A stretch of 64,000 nt of DNA from Deinococcus aquatilis DSM 23025. Its GTDB lineage: Bacteria; Deinococcota; Deinococci; Deinococcales; Deinococcaceae. The stretch spans positions 25,446 to 89,445 of the forward strand of contig NZ_KB899712.1 of NCBI RefSeq assembly GCF_000378445.1. The letters run 5' to 3'. A program made the position numbers and the translations under genes. Positions 1 to 8,986 of this stretch are shown in pieces. Position 1 is the first letter of the stretch. Every line of letters begins with the position of its first letter. The notes beneath the pieces are model-generated. The model was not told where the DNA came from, searched no databases, and was given only the letters and a program-made list of their open reading frames with translations.

Positions 1-887
1 GGGACATCGCCCTGCGCTTTACTCATTCCAGCCTCCGCAGCCCCGACGCCCTGCGCCCGCCGCTGGATTTCCTGCGCCATCTGCACGCGGCGGGCGCGGG
101 CGTGTGCCCCCCGTTGCCCAGCCTCGCCGGAAACTGGATAGAAGCACTGCCAGAAGGCTTTCTGGTGACGGCGGTGGGGTGGATCAACGGTCCCCGCGTT
201 TCCGAATTGCCGCCCACTCCCGCGCTGTACCGGGCATTTGGGCAGGCTATTGGCGAATTGCACGCGGCTGGGCGCAACTTCTGGCCCACACCCGGCACCC
301 CGAACATGATCGACCCGGCCCTCCCCGGCATGTTTCCCTCATGGCGGTTTTTCTGGCACCGCGCCGCACCGCACGCCGCCAAACACGCTGATCTGGCCCG
401 CCACCTTGCCCGCCTGACCTCGCTGGTCGATCAGTGGGGCGGCCCCGCCAACTGCTGGCCGAATGAGGAGGATTCCGAACCATTCCGGGGCGAGGGCTAC
501 GGCCTCACACACGGCGATCTGCGCCCCGGTAACGCCATCTGGGATGGTCAGCGGGTGGTCATCATCGATTTTGATGAACCCGTGTTCGGCCCACTGGCAA
601 CCGATCTGGCCCGCGCCCAACTGGAATTACCCGCCGACCTGCGGTCTACCCTGCTGCCCCACCTGATTGCCGGATACCGTCAACTCTGCCCGCTGACCCA
701 CGACTGGGAAACCCGCCTGCCCCTGCTCACCCAATGCCGTGCCGCCCTGATGGCCGCCTGGACACTGGACGGCGTAGACAGCGCGGCAGAAGTGGAAGCG
801 TTGGCCGCTCCAACCCTCAGAGAAGATTCCGGTGCAGTAGTCAGTTTTGGGGCGCTGCTGGGGCTGCTAAATCGGGCGAAAGAGTAG
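1..887 (+). CDS. APH/ChoK-family phosphotransferase, 5' end outside the window
   Basis: The reading frame is open to the left edge, so the true start lies before the window; about 295 residues are visible. The catalytic loop HGDLRPGNAIWDG followed by IDFDEPVFGP gives the HGDxxxxN and IDFD (metal-binding) motifs of aminoglycoside-phosphotransferase-like small-molecule kinases. The visible N-terminal part lacks the Gly-rich/Lys region, which is expected to lie upstream. The DEPVFGPLATDLA sequence after the metal Asp resembles the SrkA/YihE type stress kinases, but the substrate cannot be told. It converges on the minus-strand patB-like gene, with a 320-base gap that carries a repeat. A second kinase of this superfamily lies at 23499-24389. 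Confidence 0.8.
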   Translation, partial: DIALRFTHSSLRSPDALRPPLDFLRHLHAAGAGVCPPLPSLAGNWIEALPEGFLVTAVGWINGPRVSELPPTPALYRAFGQAIGELHAAGRNFWPTPGTPNMIDPALPGMFPSWRFFWHRAAPHAAKHADLARHLARLTSLVDQWGGPANCWPNEEDSEPFRGEGYGLTHGDLRPGNAIWDGQRVVIIDFDEPVFGPLATDLARAQLELPADLRSTLLPHLIAGYRQLCPLTHDWETRLPLLTQCRAALMAAWTLDGVDSAAEVEALAAPTLREDSGAVVSFGALLGLLNRAKE

Positions 888-913
888 GATCATCCACTCC
901 TGCTGAGCACAAC

Positions 914-960
914 AACCCCCCCGTTGCTGGCGCAACGCCCCCCCTTAGAGGGGAGGAACA
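914..960 (+). repeat. G/C-rich intergenic repeat, family A, truncated copy
   Basis: Holds the left half of the family A element: C-run, GTTGCTGGCGCAAC mini-hairpin, C-run, TTAGAGGGGAGGA. The right half (GCTCCCC...GGGGGG) is missing. It lies in the 320-base gap 888-1207 between two convergent genes. The remainder of that gap (about 1120-1205) is a C/G-run rich stretch able to fold on itself (GGGGG near 1149-1175 against CCCCCCAACCCC near 1190-1203). I see no gene in the gap. Confidence 0.75.
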
Positions 961-1207
961 AAGACCACCACACCACACCCCCAAATTGTCCCCGCCCGAA
1001 TGCGTGTGAGGCCGTCGTGCGTGCAACGCGCGGGCCAATTCCATTTCAGAATGAACGGGCAATTCCGCTTCAAATGTGCAAGCAAGCCAAGCCCGAACAC
1101 GACAAGATCAACCCTGCCGAGCGCAGCGACCACTCCCCTGACCCCTCTGGGGGCGGGGGCTGGGGGGTGGGGGTAAACCGTGGGACAAGCCCCCCAACCC
1201 CTATCCC

Positions 1208-2431
1208 TTACTCCACTTCCCCGCCCAACACCCCCGCCATCCGCTCCAGCGCTTCTGCCAGCAGCGCACGGCTGGTGGCAAAATTGACCCGAATGAAGCC
1301 TTGATAATCGGCCTTCTGCGGATCGGGGGCAAACACCGGGCCGTTGTGGATGGCGACCCGTGCCTGTTCCAGCAAGACCTGCTGTATCTCGCCTGCCTGC
1401 GGATGCGCCCGCAAATCCAGCCACGCGAGGTAGGTACTTTCTACCGGATACGACTTTACCCAAGGCAGGCGCTCGGCCAGAAATGCCTGCAAAAAGTCGC
1501 GGTTGCCGCACAGATAAGCCACCGTTTCGGCCAACCAGGGCGCACCCTCCTGCAACGCGGCCTGCCACATGGTGATGCTCAGGGCGCTGGGATGCCCCAT
1601 CAGGCCGCCCACCGCCGTTTTGAGGTGCTTGATCAGGGCTGGATCGTGGCTGAGCATGGCCCCGATGCCCAGACCCGCCGTATTGAATGCCTTGCACGGC
1701 CCAGTCAGGGTGACGGTGCGGCCCCTCACACGCGGATCAGCGGCGAACGATTGGAAGGGAGCCTCGGCATAACTGAGGTCGGCGTGCAGCTCATCCGAAC
1801 ACACATAGAGGTTGTGGCGCAGAGCAAAGTCACGCAGCCTGTCCAGTTCTTCGGCGTCCCAGACGCGCCCGGTGGGGTTGTGGGGGTGGCACAGCAGCAT
1901 CAGGCGCGTGGAGGGCGTCACGGCCCCTTCCAGCGCCTCCCAGTCGATTTCCCAGCGCGTGCCTGAGTCGATCAGGGCGGCGGCCTGCACCACGCGGCGC
2001 TGATCGTTGATGCTGAGGTGAAAGGGATGGTACACGGGCAGCATGGTCAGCACGCCGTCGCCAGGGGCAGTGAGGGCGTGTACGGCGGCAAAAATTCCCG
2101 GCACCACTCCCGGCAACAGGGCCACTCCATCGGCGGGCAGGTCAGTCAGGCCCTGCGTGGCGGCCTTCTCCTGAATCAGGCGGGTCAGCAGGGGGTCGCC
2201 CATGAGTTGCGGATAGCCCAGACCACGGGTCAGGCGGCCCTGCAGCGCGGCCAGAATCACGGGGGCCACCGGGTAATCCATGTCGGCCACCCACATCGGA
2301 ATGACGCCCTCGTCGTACAGCGTCCACTTCAGAGAATCGGGGTGGCGCAGCGCGGCGGGGTCAAGGTGGCTGCGGGAATCCGTGCCATCCAACTCCACTT
2401 CGGGCACTTCGGACAAATTCGGGCCAGTCAT
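1208..2431 (-). CDS. PatB/MalY-type PLP-dependent cystathionine beta-lyase / aminotransferase
   Basis: A 407-residue fold-type I PLP enzyme. WVADMDYPVAPVI near the N terminus, CHPHNPTGRVW, CSDELHADLSY and the Schiff-base lysine segment TLTGPCKAFNTAGLG (about residue 250) are the hallmarks of the PatB/MalY C-S lyase subgroup, which cleaves cystathionine or other cysteine-S-conjugates to pyruvate, ammonia and a thiol. The frame extends upstream, but ATG at 2431 is chosen because TATGCT (2438-2443) lies exactly six bases before it, a leaderless promoter, and the protein then starts at the normal family length. It diverges from mtnN over 82 bases, so the two sulfur-metabolism genes may share a control region. 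Physiological substrate not decidable; plain aminotransferase activity is an alternative. Confidence 0.88.
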   Translation of the reverse strand: MTGPNLSEVPEVELDGTDSRSHLDPAALRHPDSLKWTLYDEGVIPMWVADMDYPVAPVILAALQGRLTRGLGYPQLMGDPLLTRLIQEKAATQGLTDLPADGVALLPGVVPGIFAAVHALTAPGDGVLTMLPVYHPFHLSINDQRRVVQAAALIDSGTRWEIDWEALEGAVTPSTRLMLLCHPHNPTGRVWDAEELDRLRDFALRHNLYVCSDELHADLSYAEAPFQSFAADPRVRGRTVTLTGPCKAFNTAGLGIGAMLSHDPALIKHLKTAVGGLMGHPSALSITMWQAALQEGAPWLAETVAYLCGNRDFLQAFLAERLPWVKSYPVESTYLAWLDLRAHPQAGEIQQVLLEQARVAIHNGPVFAPDPQKADYQGFIRVNFATSRALLAEALERMAGVLGGEVE

Positions 2432-2513
2432 GGGGCGAGCATACGCCGCCGCCGCACGTTTGAGGAGAGCCTCTCTCCTGCCCCCTGATCCGGCCTCCTG
2501 TACACTGCCCCTC

Positions 2514-3212
2514 ATGCTGGCAATCATGGGCGCGATGGACGAAGAAATTGAGTTGTTGCTGGCCGACCTGCAAGACCACGAGACCCTGACTTTTCCGGGC
2601 GTGACACTGCACCGGGGCACTCTGGATGGCGTGCCGGTCCTGCTGACTCGGGGCGGCATCGGCAAGGTGAACGCGGCCCTGACCACGGCCTATCTGCTGA
2701 TGCAGGGGGCCACACAGGTCATTTTTACGGGCGTGGCGGGCGGCGTTCACCCCGAACTACGGGTCGGGGACATCGTGGTGAGTACCGATTGCGTGCAGCA
2801 CGATGTGGATGTGGCCGCACTGGGCTACGAACTGGGCACCGTGCCGGGTGAGTTGCCCGCCTGGCCTGCCGACGAAAAGTTGCGAACCATAGCCCTCGAA
2901 GCGGCGCGGGATGTGGACGGCGTGCGCGTGCTGGACGGCAGAGTTGCCAGCGGCGACCAGTTTATCGCCTCCCGCGAAGGCGTGCAGCGGCTCTGGACGA
3001 TGTTCGGGGCCGCCTGCGCCGAGATGGAAGGCGCGGCAGTGGCTCAGGTGTGCAGCAAAGCGGGCGTGCCGTTCGTGGTGATTCGCAGCGTCAGCGACAC
3101 CGCCGACCATGATGCCAACGTGGATTACCGGACCTTTATGCCGCTGGTGGCCCGCCACGCCAAACAGGTGGTGCGCGGGATGCTGTCCCGTCTGGCCGCT
3201 GCCCCCGCCTAG
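2514..3212 (+). CDS. mtnN: 5'-methylthioadenosine/S-adenosylhomocysteine nucleosidase
   Basis: A 232-residue protein that cleaves the glycosidic bond of MTA and SAH, giving adenine and methylthioribose or ribosylhomocysteine (methionine salvage, relief of methyltransferase inhibition). The N terminus MLAIMGAMDEEI holds the catalytic Glu of the family. MEGAAVAQVC supplies the substrate-binding Met-Glu, and RSVSDTAD carries the catalytic Asp that protonates N7. Length matches the family. ATG 2514 is preceded by TACACT and seven bases, suggesting a leaderless transcript. It heads an apparent operon with lrgA and lrgB (gap of five bases). Confidence 0.95.
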   Translation: MLAIMGAMDEEIELLLADLQDHETLTFPGVTLHRGTLDGVPVLLTRGGIGKVNAALTTAYLLMQGATQVIFTGVAGGVHPELRVGDIVVSTDCVQHDVDVAALGYELGTVPGELPAWPADEKLRTIALEAARDVDGVRVLDGRVASGDQFIASREGVQRLWTMFGAACAEMEGAAVAQVCSKAGVPFVVIRSVSDTADHDANVDYRTFMPLVARHAKQVVRGMLSRLAAAPA

Positions 3213-3217
3213 GCCGG

Positions 3218-3604
3218 ATGCCTTCTCAGACCGCCGCCCTGCCGCCGCCTGTGCGCGTGGTGCTGGGGCTGGGCATTCTGGTCGGCTTTACGGCTCTGGG
3301 AGAAATGCTGGTCAGGCTGCTGCACTGGCCCTTTCCCGGATCGGTGGTGGGCATGGCGCTGCTGTGGGCCGCGCTGAGCCTGCGCTGGGTGCGTCTGCAC
3401 TGGATCGAACCCGCCGCCGATGGATTGCTGGGAATTCTGGGCCTGCTGTTCGTGCCTGCCACCGTTGGGGCCGTTCAGTTTCTGGGGGCCGGGGCCGAAT
3501 GGGGTCTGTGGCTGCTGGTGCTGCTGGCCGGACTGCTGCTGGGCGCGGGTGTGGCCGGACTGCTGGCGGCGCGGCTGGTGCGGGAAGAGGGTGGCCCGAG
3601 GTGA
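3218..3604 (+). CDS. lrgA: CidA/LrgA family holin-like membrane protein
   Basis: A small (128 aa) membrane protein with four hydrophobic segments. The family signatures FPGSVVGMALLWAAL and LGLLFVPATVGAVQF are both present. CidA/LrgA proteins pair with LrgB and are discussed as holin/antiholin or as pyruvate and by-product transporters; the sequence does not decide. The start lies five bases after mtnN and the stop overlaps lrgB by four bases (GTGA), so the three genes are probably one translationally coupled unit. Not separable from CidA by motif alone. Confidence 0.88.
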   Translation: MPSQTAALPPPVRVVLGLGILVGFTALGEMLVRLLHWPFPGSVVGMALLWAALSLRWVRLHWIEPAADGLLGILGLLFVPATVGAVQFLGAGAEWGLWLLVLLAGLLLGAGVAGLLAARLVREEGGPR

Positions 3605-4257
3605 TCTGGCTGGCCCTCACGCTGCTGGCCTTTGCACTGGGCGTGGTGCTGCAACTGCGCTTCAGGTCGCCGCTGCTGAATCCGACCCTGCTGGCAACCG
3701 TGCTGGTGGGCGGCCTGCTGCTGCTGACGCAGACGCCCTACGAGACTTATATGCAGGCCACACAGCCTGTTTCGGCCTTTCTGGCTCCGGCAGTGGTGGC
3801 GCTGGCCGTGCCGCTGTACCGCCTGCGGGCGCTGCTGGCACGGCAATGGCGGGCGCTGCTGCTGGGTGGAGTCGCCGGGACGCTGGTCGGCGTGGGCGTG
3901 GATACAGGGTTGCCGCGTGTGCTGGGCCTGAGCCTGGATGCACAGCGGGCCTTGTCTACTGCGCCCGCGACCAGTCCGGTGGCCCTCCAACTGGCCCACA
4001 TCACGCAGGCTCCTGCGGCACTGGCGGCCACCCTGGCGGTGCTGTCGGGCCTGTTGGGAGCGCTGGTCTTGCCCGCCTTCCTGACCTTGCTGGGCGTGCG
4101 GCATCCACTGGCACGCGGCATCGCGTTGGGAGCGGTGGCCCACGGCATCGGCACCGCCCGCGCCCGCGAGGAAGGCAACCTGACGGGGGCGGCCAGCAGC
4201 ATCGGCATGGGGCTGGCGGCCCTGTTGGTCACGTTGGTCGTGGCAGTTCGGAGTTAA
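3601..4257 (+). CDS. lrgB: CidB/LrgB family membrane protein
   Basis: A 218-residue, highly hydrophobic protein with about six to seven membrane segments. LAPAVVALAVPLYR and GAVAHGIGTARAREE match the conserved LGPATVALAVPLY and ASHGIGTARA blocks of LrgB. GTG 3601 is chosen because it overlaps the lrgA stop codon and begins right at the first membrane helix; the open frame runs much further upstream but only as a shadow of lrgA and mtnN. The usual KSVTTPIA block reads ALSTAPATSPVA here, a mild divergence. Partner of LrgA in the envelope. Confidence 0.9.
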   Translation: MIWLALTLLAFALGVVLQLRFRSPLLNPTLLATVLVGGLLLLTQTPYETYMQATQPVSAFLAPAVVALAVPLYRLRALLARQWRALLLGGVAGTLVGVGVDTGLPRVLGLSLDAQRALSTAPATSPVALQLAHITQAPAALAATLAVLSGLLGALVLPAFLTLLGVRHPLARGIALGAVAHGIGTARAREEGNLTGAASSIGMGLAALLVTLVVAVRS

Positions 4258-4307
4258 GTAGGTCGCATTTATCTTTGAGATAAATCGAGCGAAGCGAGTA
4301 CCGAAAA

Positions 4308-4380
4308 AAGTACGTTGCACTTAACATTGCGCGTTTCCAGAACAGCACCGGAACCGCTTCATTCCCAGTGCAACGTACTT
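4308..4380. repeat. 73-bp element with perfect 14-bp inverted ends
   Basis: AAGTACGTTGCACT at 4308-4321 and its exact reverse complement at 4367-4380 enclose 45 bases. A short perfect palindrome (ATTTATCT-TTG-AGATAAAT) lies just upstream at about 4267-4285. The 12-mer TTAAGTAGGTCG at 4254-4265 overlaps the lrgB stop and recurs at 49828-49839. The 202-base gap 4258-4459 holds no gene. It could be a terminator for lrgB or a small non-autonomous element; there is no T-run after the right arm. Confidence 0.6.
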
Positions 4381-4459
4381 AACTAAAACACAACTCTCAG
4401 AACGCTTAACTCTTAATCGGAGCAGTGACATTCACGGAGGCAGAGGCGTACCCTCGGGC

Positions 4460-5113
4460 ATGACCTCAGATCTTCAGACCGCCCCCAAGCTGACCATTGC
4501 CCTGATCGGAGCCGCAGGCGGCGTGGGTAGGCGAGTAGCTGCACAGGCCGCCGCAGAAGGCCACCGAGTCCGCGGATTGGTGCGCCGCGAGGAACAGGCC
4601 GACATGCTGAGCCTGTACGGAGCCGAACCGGTGCTGGGCGACCTGATGGCCGACTGGGAAGCCGTACTGGACGGCACGGATGCCGTGGTCTGGGCCGCAG
4701 GTGCGGGGGCCAGCGGAGCCTTTGAAGCCGTGGATCAGGACGCCCTGATTCGGTTGGTGGACGTACTGAAAGACCGGGGGCCACGCCGATTGGTGGTCGT
4801 AAGCAGCATGGGCGTAGACCGGCCCGAGCAGATGCCCCCCTTTCTGAGCGCGGTGCTGCGCGTCAAGGCCGTGTCGGATGCCTACGTGCAGGCCAGTGGA
4901 CTGGAATACACCATCGTTCGCCCTGCCGGTCTGACGGATGCCCCCGGCACCGGACAAATTCAGATCGGTATGCCTGTCCAGCGCGGAATGATCGCGCGGG
5001 ATGACGTGGCCCAGGTTGTGCTGACCAGCCTGACCCTGCCCCAGACCATCCAAAAAACCTTTGAAATCGTGGGTGGGGAAGTCAGTATCGCAGAGGCGCT
5101 GAGCCGGGTGTAA
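4460..5113 (+). CDS. NAD(P)H-binding atypical short-chain dehydrogenase (SDR a5-like)
   Basis: A 217-residue Rossmann protein. ALIGAAGGVGRRVAAQAAAEGH near the N terminus is the GxxGxxG dinucleotide motif, followed by RGLVRREEQ (Arg that favours NADP). GDLMADWEAVLDGTDAVVWAAGAG is the second Rossmann half, and RRLVVVSSMGVD and YTIVRPAGLTD are typical of YwnB/NmrA-like sugar-epimerase relatives. The catalytic Tyr-x3-Lys of classical SDRs is not obvious, so it may be a redox sensor or reductase of unknown substrate. TACCCT ends five bases before the ATG. Stands alone between lrgB and the feo operon. Confidence 0.8.
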   Translation: MTSDLQTAPKLTIALIGAAGGVGRRVAAQAAAEGHRVRGLVRREEQADMLSLYGAEPVLGDLMADWEAVLDGTDAVVWAAGAGASGAFEAVDQDALIRLVDVLKDRGPRRLVVVSSMGVDRPEQMPPFLSAVLRVKAVSDAYVQASGLEYTIVRPAGLTDAPGTGQIQIGMPVQRGMIARDDVAQVVLTSLTLPQTIQKTFEIVGGEVSIAEALSRV

Positions 5114-5200
5114 TCCGGAACTCAAATGACTCTCTGATCTTCCCCGGCAACCCCTCACCCCGCTGCAACCCCAGCGCCCCTCTCTGCTTCGCAGTTCTAC

Positions 5201-5243
5201 GAGTCCTGTAGGGCGGGGGGGGAAAATAACAGGTACAGGACTC
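5201..5243. repeat. 10-bp inverted repeat (hairpin) upstream of feoA
   Basis: GAGTCCTGTA at 5201-5210 pairs perfectly with TACAGGACTC at 5234-5243 across a 23-base G-rich/A-rich loop. It sits 149 bases before feoA in the 278-base gap 5114-5391. A terminator for the preceding gene or the 5' part of a regulatory leader are both possible; no known riboswitch class is recognised. Confidence 0.45.
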
Positions 5244-5355
5244 CGTTAAATCCCGTGTGATCCCCGATTCAACTGGTTGGGGTGCAATCGGAATCCAGAT
5301 CAAACCGTGCTCTCTCGACTCTCTTCCCTGCTTGCACAGAGCAGTCGCCCGTCCC

Positions 5356-5383
5356 TTGCCTTCCAAATTAACCTGACTATACT
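5356..5383 (+). promoter_or_regulatory. sigma-A type promoter of feoABC
   Basis: TTGCCT (5356-5361), a 16-base spacer and TATACT (5378-5383) precede feoA. The ATG at 5392 lies eight bases after the -10 box and has no purine-rich ribosome-binding site, so the feoA message is probably leaderless. TTAACCT between the boxes looks like half of a DtxR/MntR-type site, but the second half is not there. Confidence 0.6.
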
Positions 5384-5391
5384 CATCGGGT

Positions 5392-5622
5392 ATGGGTGAA
5401 CGGACATTGAATGCATTGCGACCCGGCGAGGCCGCCCATGTGGTAGACCTTGACCGCCTTCATCCCCTGAGGCGGCGACTGTTGGAACTGGGATTTGTGC
5501 GCGGCGCACGGGTGACGGTGGTGCGCCGCGCCCCGATGGGCGACCCGGTAGAACTGCGGGTCGGCGGCACCGATCTGGCGTTGCGGGCTGCCGATCTGCT
5601 GGGCATCCGGGTACGTGAATGA
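5392..5622 (+). CDS. feoA: FeoA SH3-like accessory protein of ferrous iron transport
   Basis: A 76-residue protein. [59 protein letters not shown] shows the SH3-like beta-barrel pattern of FeoA (LGxxxGxxVxVxxxxPxGDPxxxxV). FeoA is thought to act on or with the G domain of FeoB at the inner membrane. The stop overlaps the feoB start by four bases (ATGA), so translation is coupled. Confidence 0.93.
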   Translation: MGERTLNALRPGEAAHVVDLDRLHPLRRRLLELGFVRGARVTVVRRAPMGDPVELRVGGTDLALRAADLLGIRVRE

Positions 5623-7862
5623 CGGCCACCGTACCTAGTAACACCATGCCGCCCGTTTCTGCCCCTTCCCGCCTGCCCGACGAGGCCGCCTGCCTGCAAA
5701 CGGTGGCCCGCTTGAAGGCTGCCCACGAGCCGAGGGTGGTGGTGGTGGGCAACCCGAATACGGGCAAAACCACCCTGATCAACGCGGTGGCCGGAACCAA
5801 CCTGAAGGTGGGCAACTGGGCGGGCGTCACGGTAGAAAAGCGGGAAGCGCGGCTGACGGTGCAGGGCCGCCCGCTGCTGCTGGACCTGCCCGGAGCCTAC
5901 TCGCTCAGCCCGCACACCCCCGAAGAGCTGATTACCCGCACCGCCCTGCTGGATGAAGCGCCCGACGTGATTCTGAACGTGCTGGACGCCGGAAATCTGG
6001 AACGCAACCTGTACCTGACCCTGCAACTGATGGATTTTCATGTGCCGGTGGCGGTGGCGCTGAATCTGGTAGACGAGGCACGCGAAAAAGGGCTGACGGT
6101 AGATGCCCCGGCGCTAGCACGGGTGCTGGGCGTACCCGTGATCGAAACGGTCGCCAGCAAGGGGCAGGGCACGGGCAAGCTGCTGAGCACGGCTCTGGGG
6201 GGCGCGACCCTCGGCATCGGCGTGCGCTATCCGCAGGCCATTGAAGCCGCCGCCGCCGACCTGACGGCGCGGATGGCCGAGTTGCCCACGCTGCCGCCCC
6301 ACGCCCACCGCTATCTGGCACTGGCGTTGCTGGAAGGTGATCCCAGTGTGCGGGGCCGCCTGAGTGCCACCGGACACCTTCCCCTGATCGACGCCGCCGA
6401 CGCGCATCTGGCCGCACTGGACGCCGATGGCATAGACGCCCTGATCGAAATTGCCGAGGCCCGCTACGCCCGCGCAGGCGACCTCGCACGGGTGGCCGTC
6501 CCGCGTGCCGAGGCGCGGCGCACCCTGTCGGAGCGGCTGGACCGGCTGGCGCTGCATCCCCTGTTGGGCATTCCGATTTTTCTGGCGCTGGTGCTGCTGG
6601 TCTTCCGGCTCACCTTCAGCGTGGCTTCTCCGTTTGTAGACCTGATCGGCGGGCCGCTGCAAACCACGCTGGCGGGCTGGGCAGCGGCGGCGCTGGCTTG
6701 GTTTCCGCTGGGCCGTGATCTGGTGGTGGGCGCGATTATTCCCGGCGTGGGCACGGTCCTCAGCTTTCTGCCCACCCTGCTGGTGCTGTACCTCGCCATG
6801 AGTTTTCTGGAAGACAGCGGCTATATGGCCCGCGCCGCCTTCCTGATGGACAGGATCATGCGCGGGCTGGGGCTGGATGGCCGCGCCTTCATTCCGCTGA
6901 TTCTGGGCTTCGGGTGCAACGTGCCTGCTGTGAGTGCCACCCGCACGCTGGAGCGCCGCAGCGACCGCGTGGTCGTCAGCATGATCCTGCCCTTCATGAG
7001 CTGCTCGGCCCGCCTGCCCGTGTACGTGGTCTTTGCCGCCGCGCTGTTTCCGCGTGCTGGAAGCTGGATCGTGTGGAGCATGTACATTCTGGGCATGGCA
7101 GTGACCTTCGCCTTCGCGTGGGCGCTGCGCCGAACGTCGTTCCCCGCAGAGGGCGGCGGCGTGCTGCTGGAACTGCCCCCCTACCGTTTTCCCGCGTGGC
7201 GCGTACTGTGGAAACATGCCTGGCGGCGCACGGCCAGCTTTGCCAAACGGGCCAGAACAACGGTGCTGGCAACCGTAGCAGGTGTGTGGCTGCTGCTGGC
7301 GCTTCCAGCAGTGGCGGGCGGCAAATTCGCCACCGTCGCCCCTCAGGACAGCGTGTTTGGCCGCGTTTCGGAAGCGGTGTCGCCCATTTTTGCGCCGCTG
7401 GGCTTTGGCAACTGGCAGGCCACCGGCGCACTCGTGCCCGGATTTATTGCCAAGGAAGTCGTGGTGGGCACCCTCGGGCAGATCTATCTGGGCGAGCAGG
7501 CCGCGGCCCCCGCACCCCTGAGCCTGTGGGCGGGTGTGCAGGGAGCCGTGACCGCCACCTGGGACACCATCAAAACCAGCGTGAGCGCCATTCCCACGGT
7601 GTTGGCCCTGCCCAGCCTCAGCACCGATACCACCGCCGACCAGAAAACCCCGCTGGCTCAGGCTCTGGCCGCCGCGTTCACCCCGGCTGCGGGCCTGGCC
7701 TACCTCGTGTTCGTGCTGCTGTATACGCCCTGCATCGTGACGGTGGGAGCCATCGCACAGGAACACGGGCGGCGCATCGCATGGCTCACGGTGGCCTATC
7801 AGATGGGCATTGCCTGGGGCATGGGATTTCTGACCTATCAGGTGGCGCGGTTGTGGCTGTGA
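5619..7862 (+). CDS. feoB: Ferrous iron transporter FeoB
   Basis: A 747-residue protein: an N-terminal G domain followed by a membrane domain that moves Fe(II) across the cytoplasmic membrane. G1 is GNPNTGKT (residues 44-51), G3 is DLPG and G4 is [12 protein letters not shown] and SCSARLPVY are the two Gate (Nramp-like core) motifs, and a third block, [25 protein letters not shown], is conserved near the end. A stretch of about 35 residues before the G domain is longer than in E. coli FeoB; an internal ATG at 5646 is an alternative, but overlap with feoA favours 5619. Middle gene of feoABC; it overlaps the next start by one base. Confidence 0.97.
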   Translation: MTATVPSNTMPPVSAPSRLPDEAACLQTVARLKAAHEPRVVVVGNPNTGKTTLINAVAGTNLKVGNWAGVTVEKREARLTVQGRPLLLDLPGAYSLSPHTPEELITRTALLDEAPDVILNVLDAGNLERNLYLTLQLMDFHVPVAVALNLVDEAREKGLTVDAPALARVLGVPVIETVASKGQGTGKLLSTALGGATLGIGVRYPQAIEAAAADLTARMAELPTLPPHAHRYLALALLEGDPSVRGRLSATGHLPLIDAADAHLAALDADGIDALIEIAEARYARAGDLARVAVPRAEARRTLSERLDRLALHPLLGIPIFLALVLLVFRLTFSVASPFVDLIGGPLQTTLAGWAAAALAWFPLGRDLVVGAIIPGVGTVLSFLPTLLVLYLAMSFLEDSGYMARAAFLMDRIMRGLGLDGRAFIPLILGFGCNVPAVSATRTLERRSDRVVVSMILPFMSCSARLPVYVVFAAALFPRAGSWIVWSMYILGMAVTFAFAWALRRTSFPAEGGGVLLELPPYRFPAWRVLWKHAWRRTASFAKRARTTVLATVAGVWLLLALPAVAGGKFATVAPQDSVFGRVSEAVSPIFAPLGFGNWQATGALVPGFIAKEVVVGTLGQIYLGEQAAAPAPLSLWAGVQGAVTATWDTIKTSVSAIPTVLALPSLSTDTTADQKTPLAQALAAAFTPAAGLAYLVFVLLYTPCIVTVGAIAQEHGRRIAWLTVAYQMGIAWGMGFLTYQVARLWL

Positions 7863-8179
7863 TGGCAACCCGCCCCCCTTCCTCCCCGCTGGCCGCCATC
7901 TTGCAGGCCATCGCGGGAACGCCCCGCACCCCCAGCGAACTGGCACAGGAGTTGGGCAGCACGGCAGCGGCGCTGGACGGCATGCTGCGAACCCTCTTTG
8001 CAGGCGGCTACGTGCAGGAAGCTGCCCCCGACGCCGGAGCCTGCGCCTGTGGCCCCTGTGCCCTCAAAAGTCTGTGCCGCAATGCACCGGACGGCACACC
8101 GATAGCGGCTGCGGCTCCGGCGCTGAATCTGCTGCGGCTGACGCGGCGGGGGGAAGCGTATCTGGGGAGAATTGGGTAG
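7862..8179 (+). CDS. FeoC-like winged-helix protein with Cys cluster
   Basis: A 105-residue protein whose ATG shares a base with the feoB stop (TGATG), so it is the third gene of the feo operon. Residues 10-52 look like a small winged helix ([39 protein letters not shown]). Cys61, Cys63, Cys66 and Cys72 follow in a short loop, and a second beta-wing ends the chain. This is the layout of FeoC, which carries an Fe-S cluster and either stabilises FeoB or acts as an iron/oxygen-responsive regulator. The spacing CxCxxCx5C differs from enterobacterial FeoC, so homology is inferred from position, size and fold pattern. Confidence 0.75.
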   Translation: MATRPPSSPLAAILQAIAGTPRTPSELAQELGSTAAALDGMLRTLFAGGYVQEAAPDAGACACGPCALKSLCRNAPDGTPIAAAAPALNLLRLTRRGEAYLGRIG

Positions 8180-8275
8180 TGGGATGTGGGCCGTAGGGTG
8201 TGGGAAAGGCGAACAGCAGAACGTGGATCGTAGATCGTGGAAAAAGCCCTGCCTACGATCCACGTTCCACGATCC
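8180..8275. repeat. Family B self-complementary hairpin
   Basis: The gap between convergent genes holds two runs of GTGG/GTAGG-type words. The arm near 8220-8240 (ACGTGGATCGTAGATCGTGG) faces its complement near 8255-8274 (CCTACGATCCACG, CCACGATCC). It can form a long imperfect hairpin and may end transcription from both sides. Similar hairpins with different exact sequence are at 12842-12915, 27434-27510 and 33167-33232. Confidence 0.6.
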
Positions 8276-8986
8276 CTACGCTCCATCCCCCGTATCCAGC
8301 AACAGCTTGGGCCGAAACTTCAGCCCATCGGCGGCCACCAGATGCGCCGGAATGCCTGCCACCTGACTGATGGCCCGCTCAGGCGGCACGCCGTGCAGGT
8401 GGCCGTACACGATCAGGTCGGGCTGGGCCGCCGCGATCACGTCGATCAGCGGGTTGGGCGGGTAGGGCGGCGCGGCGGGCGGGTAGTGCAGCATCATCAG
8501 CAGGTGGTCGCCGGGTTGCCGGAGGGCCTGGGCAGCTTTCACGCTCAGGCTCAGGCGTTCGGCTTCACGGGTCAGCAGGCGCTCGTCTTCGGCATTCAGC
8601 GCCTCATGTCCGGGCGTGATCCAACCGCGTGAGCCGCACACCACCACGTTTTCCACCCGCACGGCGTCATTGACCACCGCCAGCATTCGGGGCGGCAGTG
8701 CAGCACGCAGGCGGCTGGCAGTAGGCCACCAGTAATCATGGTTGCCGCGCAGCAGCACCTTGGTTCCCGGCAACTCCGCCACCACGCTCAGATCGGTCAT
8801 GGCGTCGTTCAGGCGCATGGCCCAGGACAGGTCGCCGGGCAACAGCACCACGTCTTCTTCCCGCACCAGTTCGCGCCAGTGTGCCCAGATCGCGTCTGGA
8901 TGGCCTGCCCACTGCGGCCCAAACACCGTCATGGGCTTGGGAATCACGGTGGCAAGGTGCAGATCGGCAATGGCAAACACGCGCAT
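8276..8986 (-). CDS. Calcineurin-like metallophosphoesterase
   Basis: A 236-residue protein with all five blocks of the two-metal phosphoesterase fold in order: IADLH (residues 6-10), [24 protein letters not shown] and VYGHLHG. This subgroup of bacterial proteins is usually annotated only as metallophosphoesterase; phosphodiester or phosphomonoester substrates are unknown. The frame continues upstream, but ATG 8986 starts exactly at the first beta strand and has GGAG about ten bases before it. It ends at the family B hairpin, convergent with the feo operon. Confidence 0.88.
   Translation of the reverse strand: MRVFAIADLHLATVIPKPMTVFGPQWAGHPDAIWAHWRELVREEDVVLLPGDLSWAMRLNDAMTDLSVVAELPGTKVLLRGNHDYWWPTASRLRAALPPRMLAVVNDAVRVENVVVCGSRGWITPGHEALNAEDERLLTREAERLSLSVKAAQALRQPGDHLLMMLHYPPAAPPYPPNPLIDVIAAAQPDLIVYGHLHGVPPERAISQVAGIPAHLVAADGLKFRPKLLLDTGDGA

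Noticed and set aside
1301..1966. 221-codon frame antisense to the PatB-like gene
   Set aside because: No start signal and no domain; the PatB frame has PLP motifs throughout.
3420..4283. 287-codon frame on the same strand as lrgB in another frame
   Set aside because: Cys/Trp/Gly-rich +1-frame shadow of lrgA and lrgB.
5361..5380. Possible DtxR/MntR site (TTAACCT) inside the feoA promoter
   Set aside because: Only one half-site is present; the other half does not match, so I do not call an iron box.
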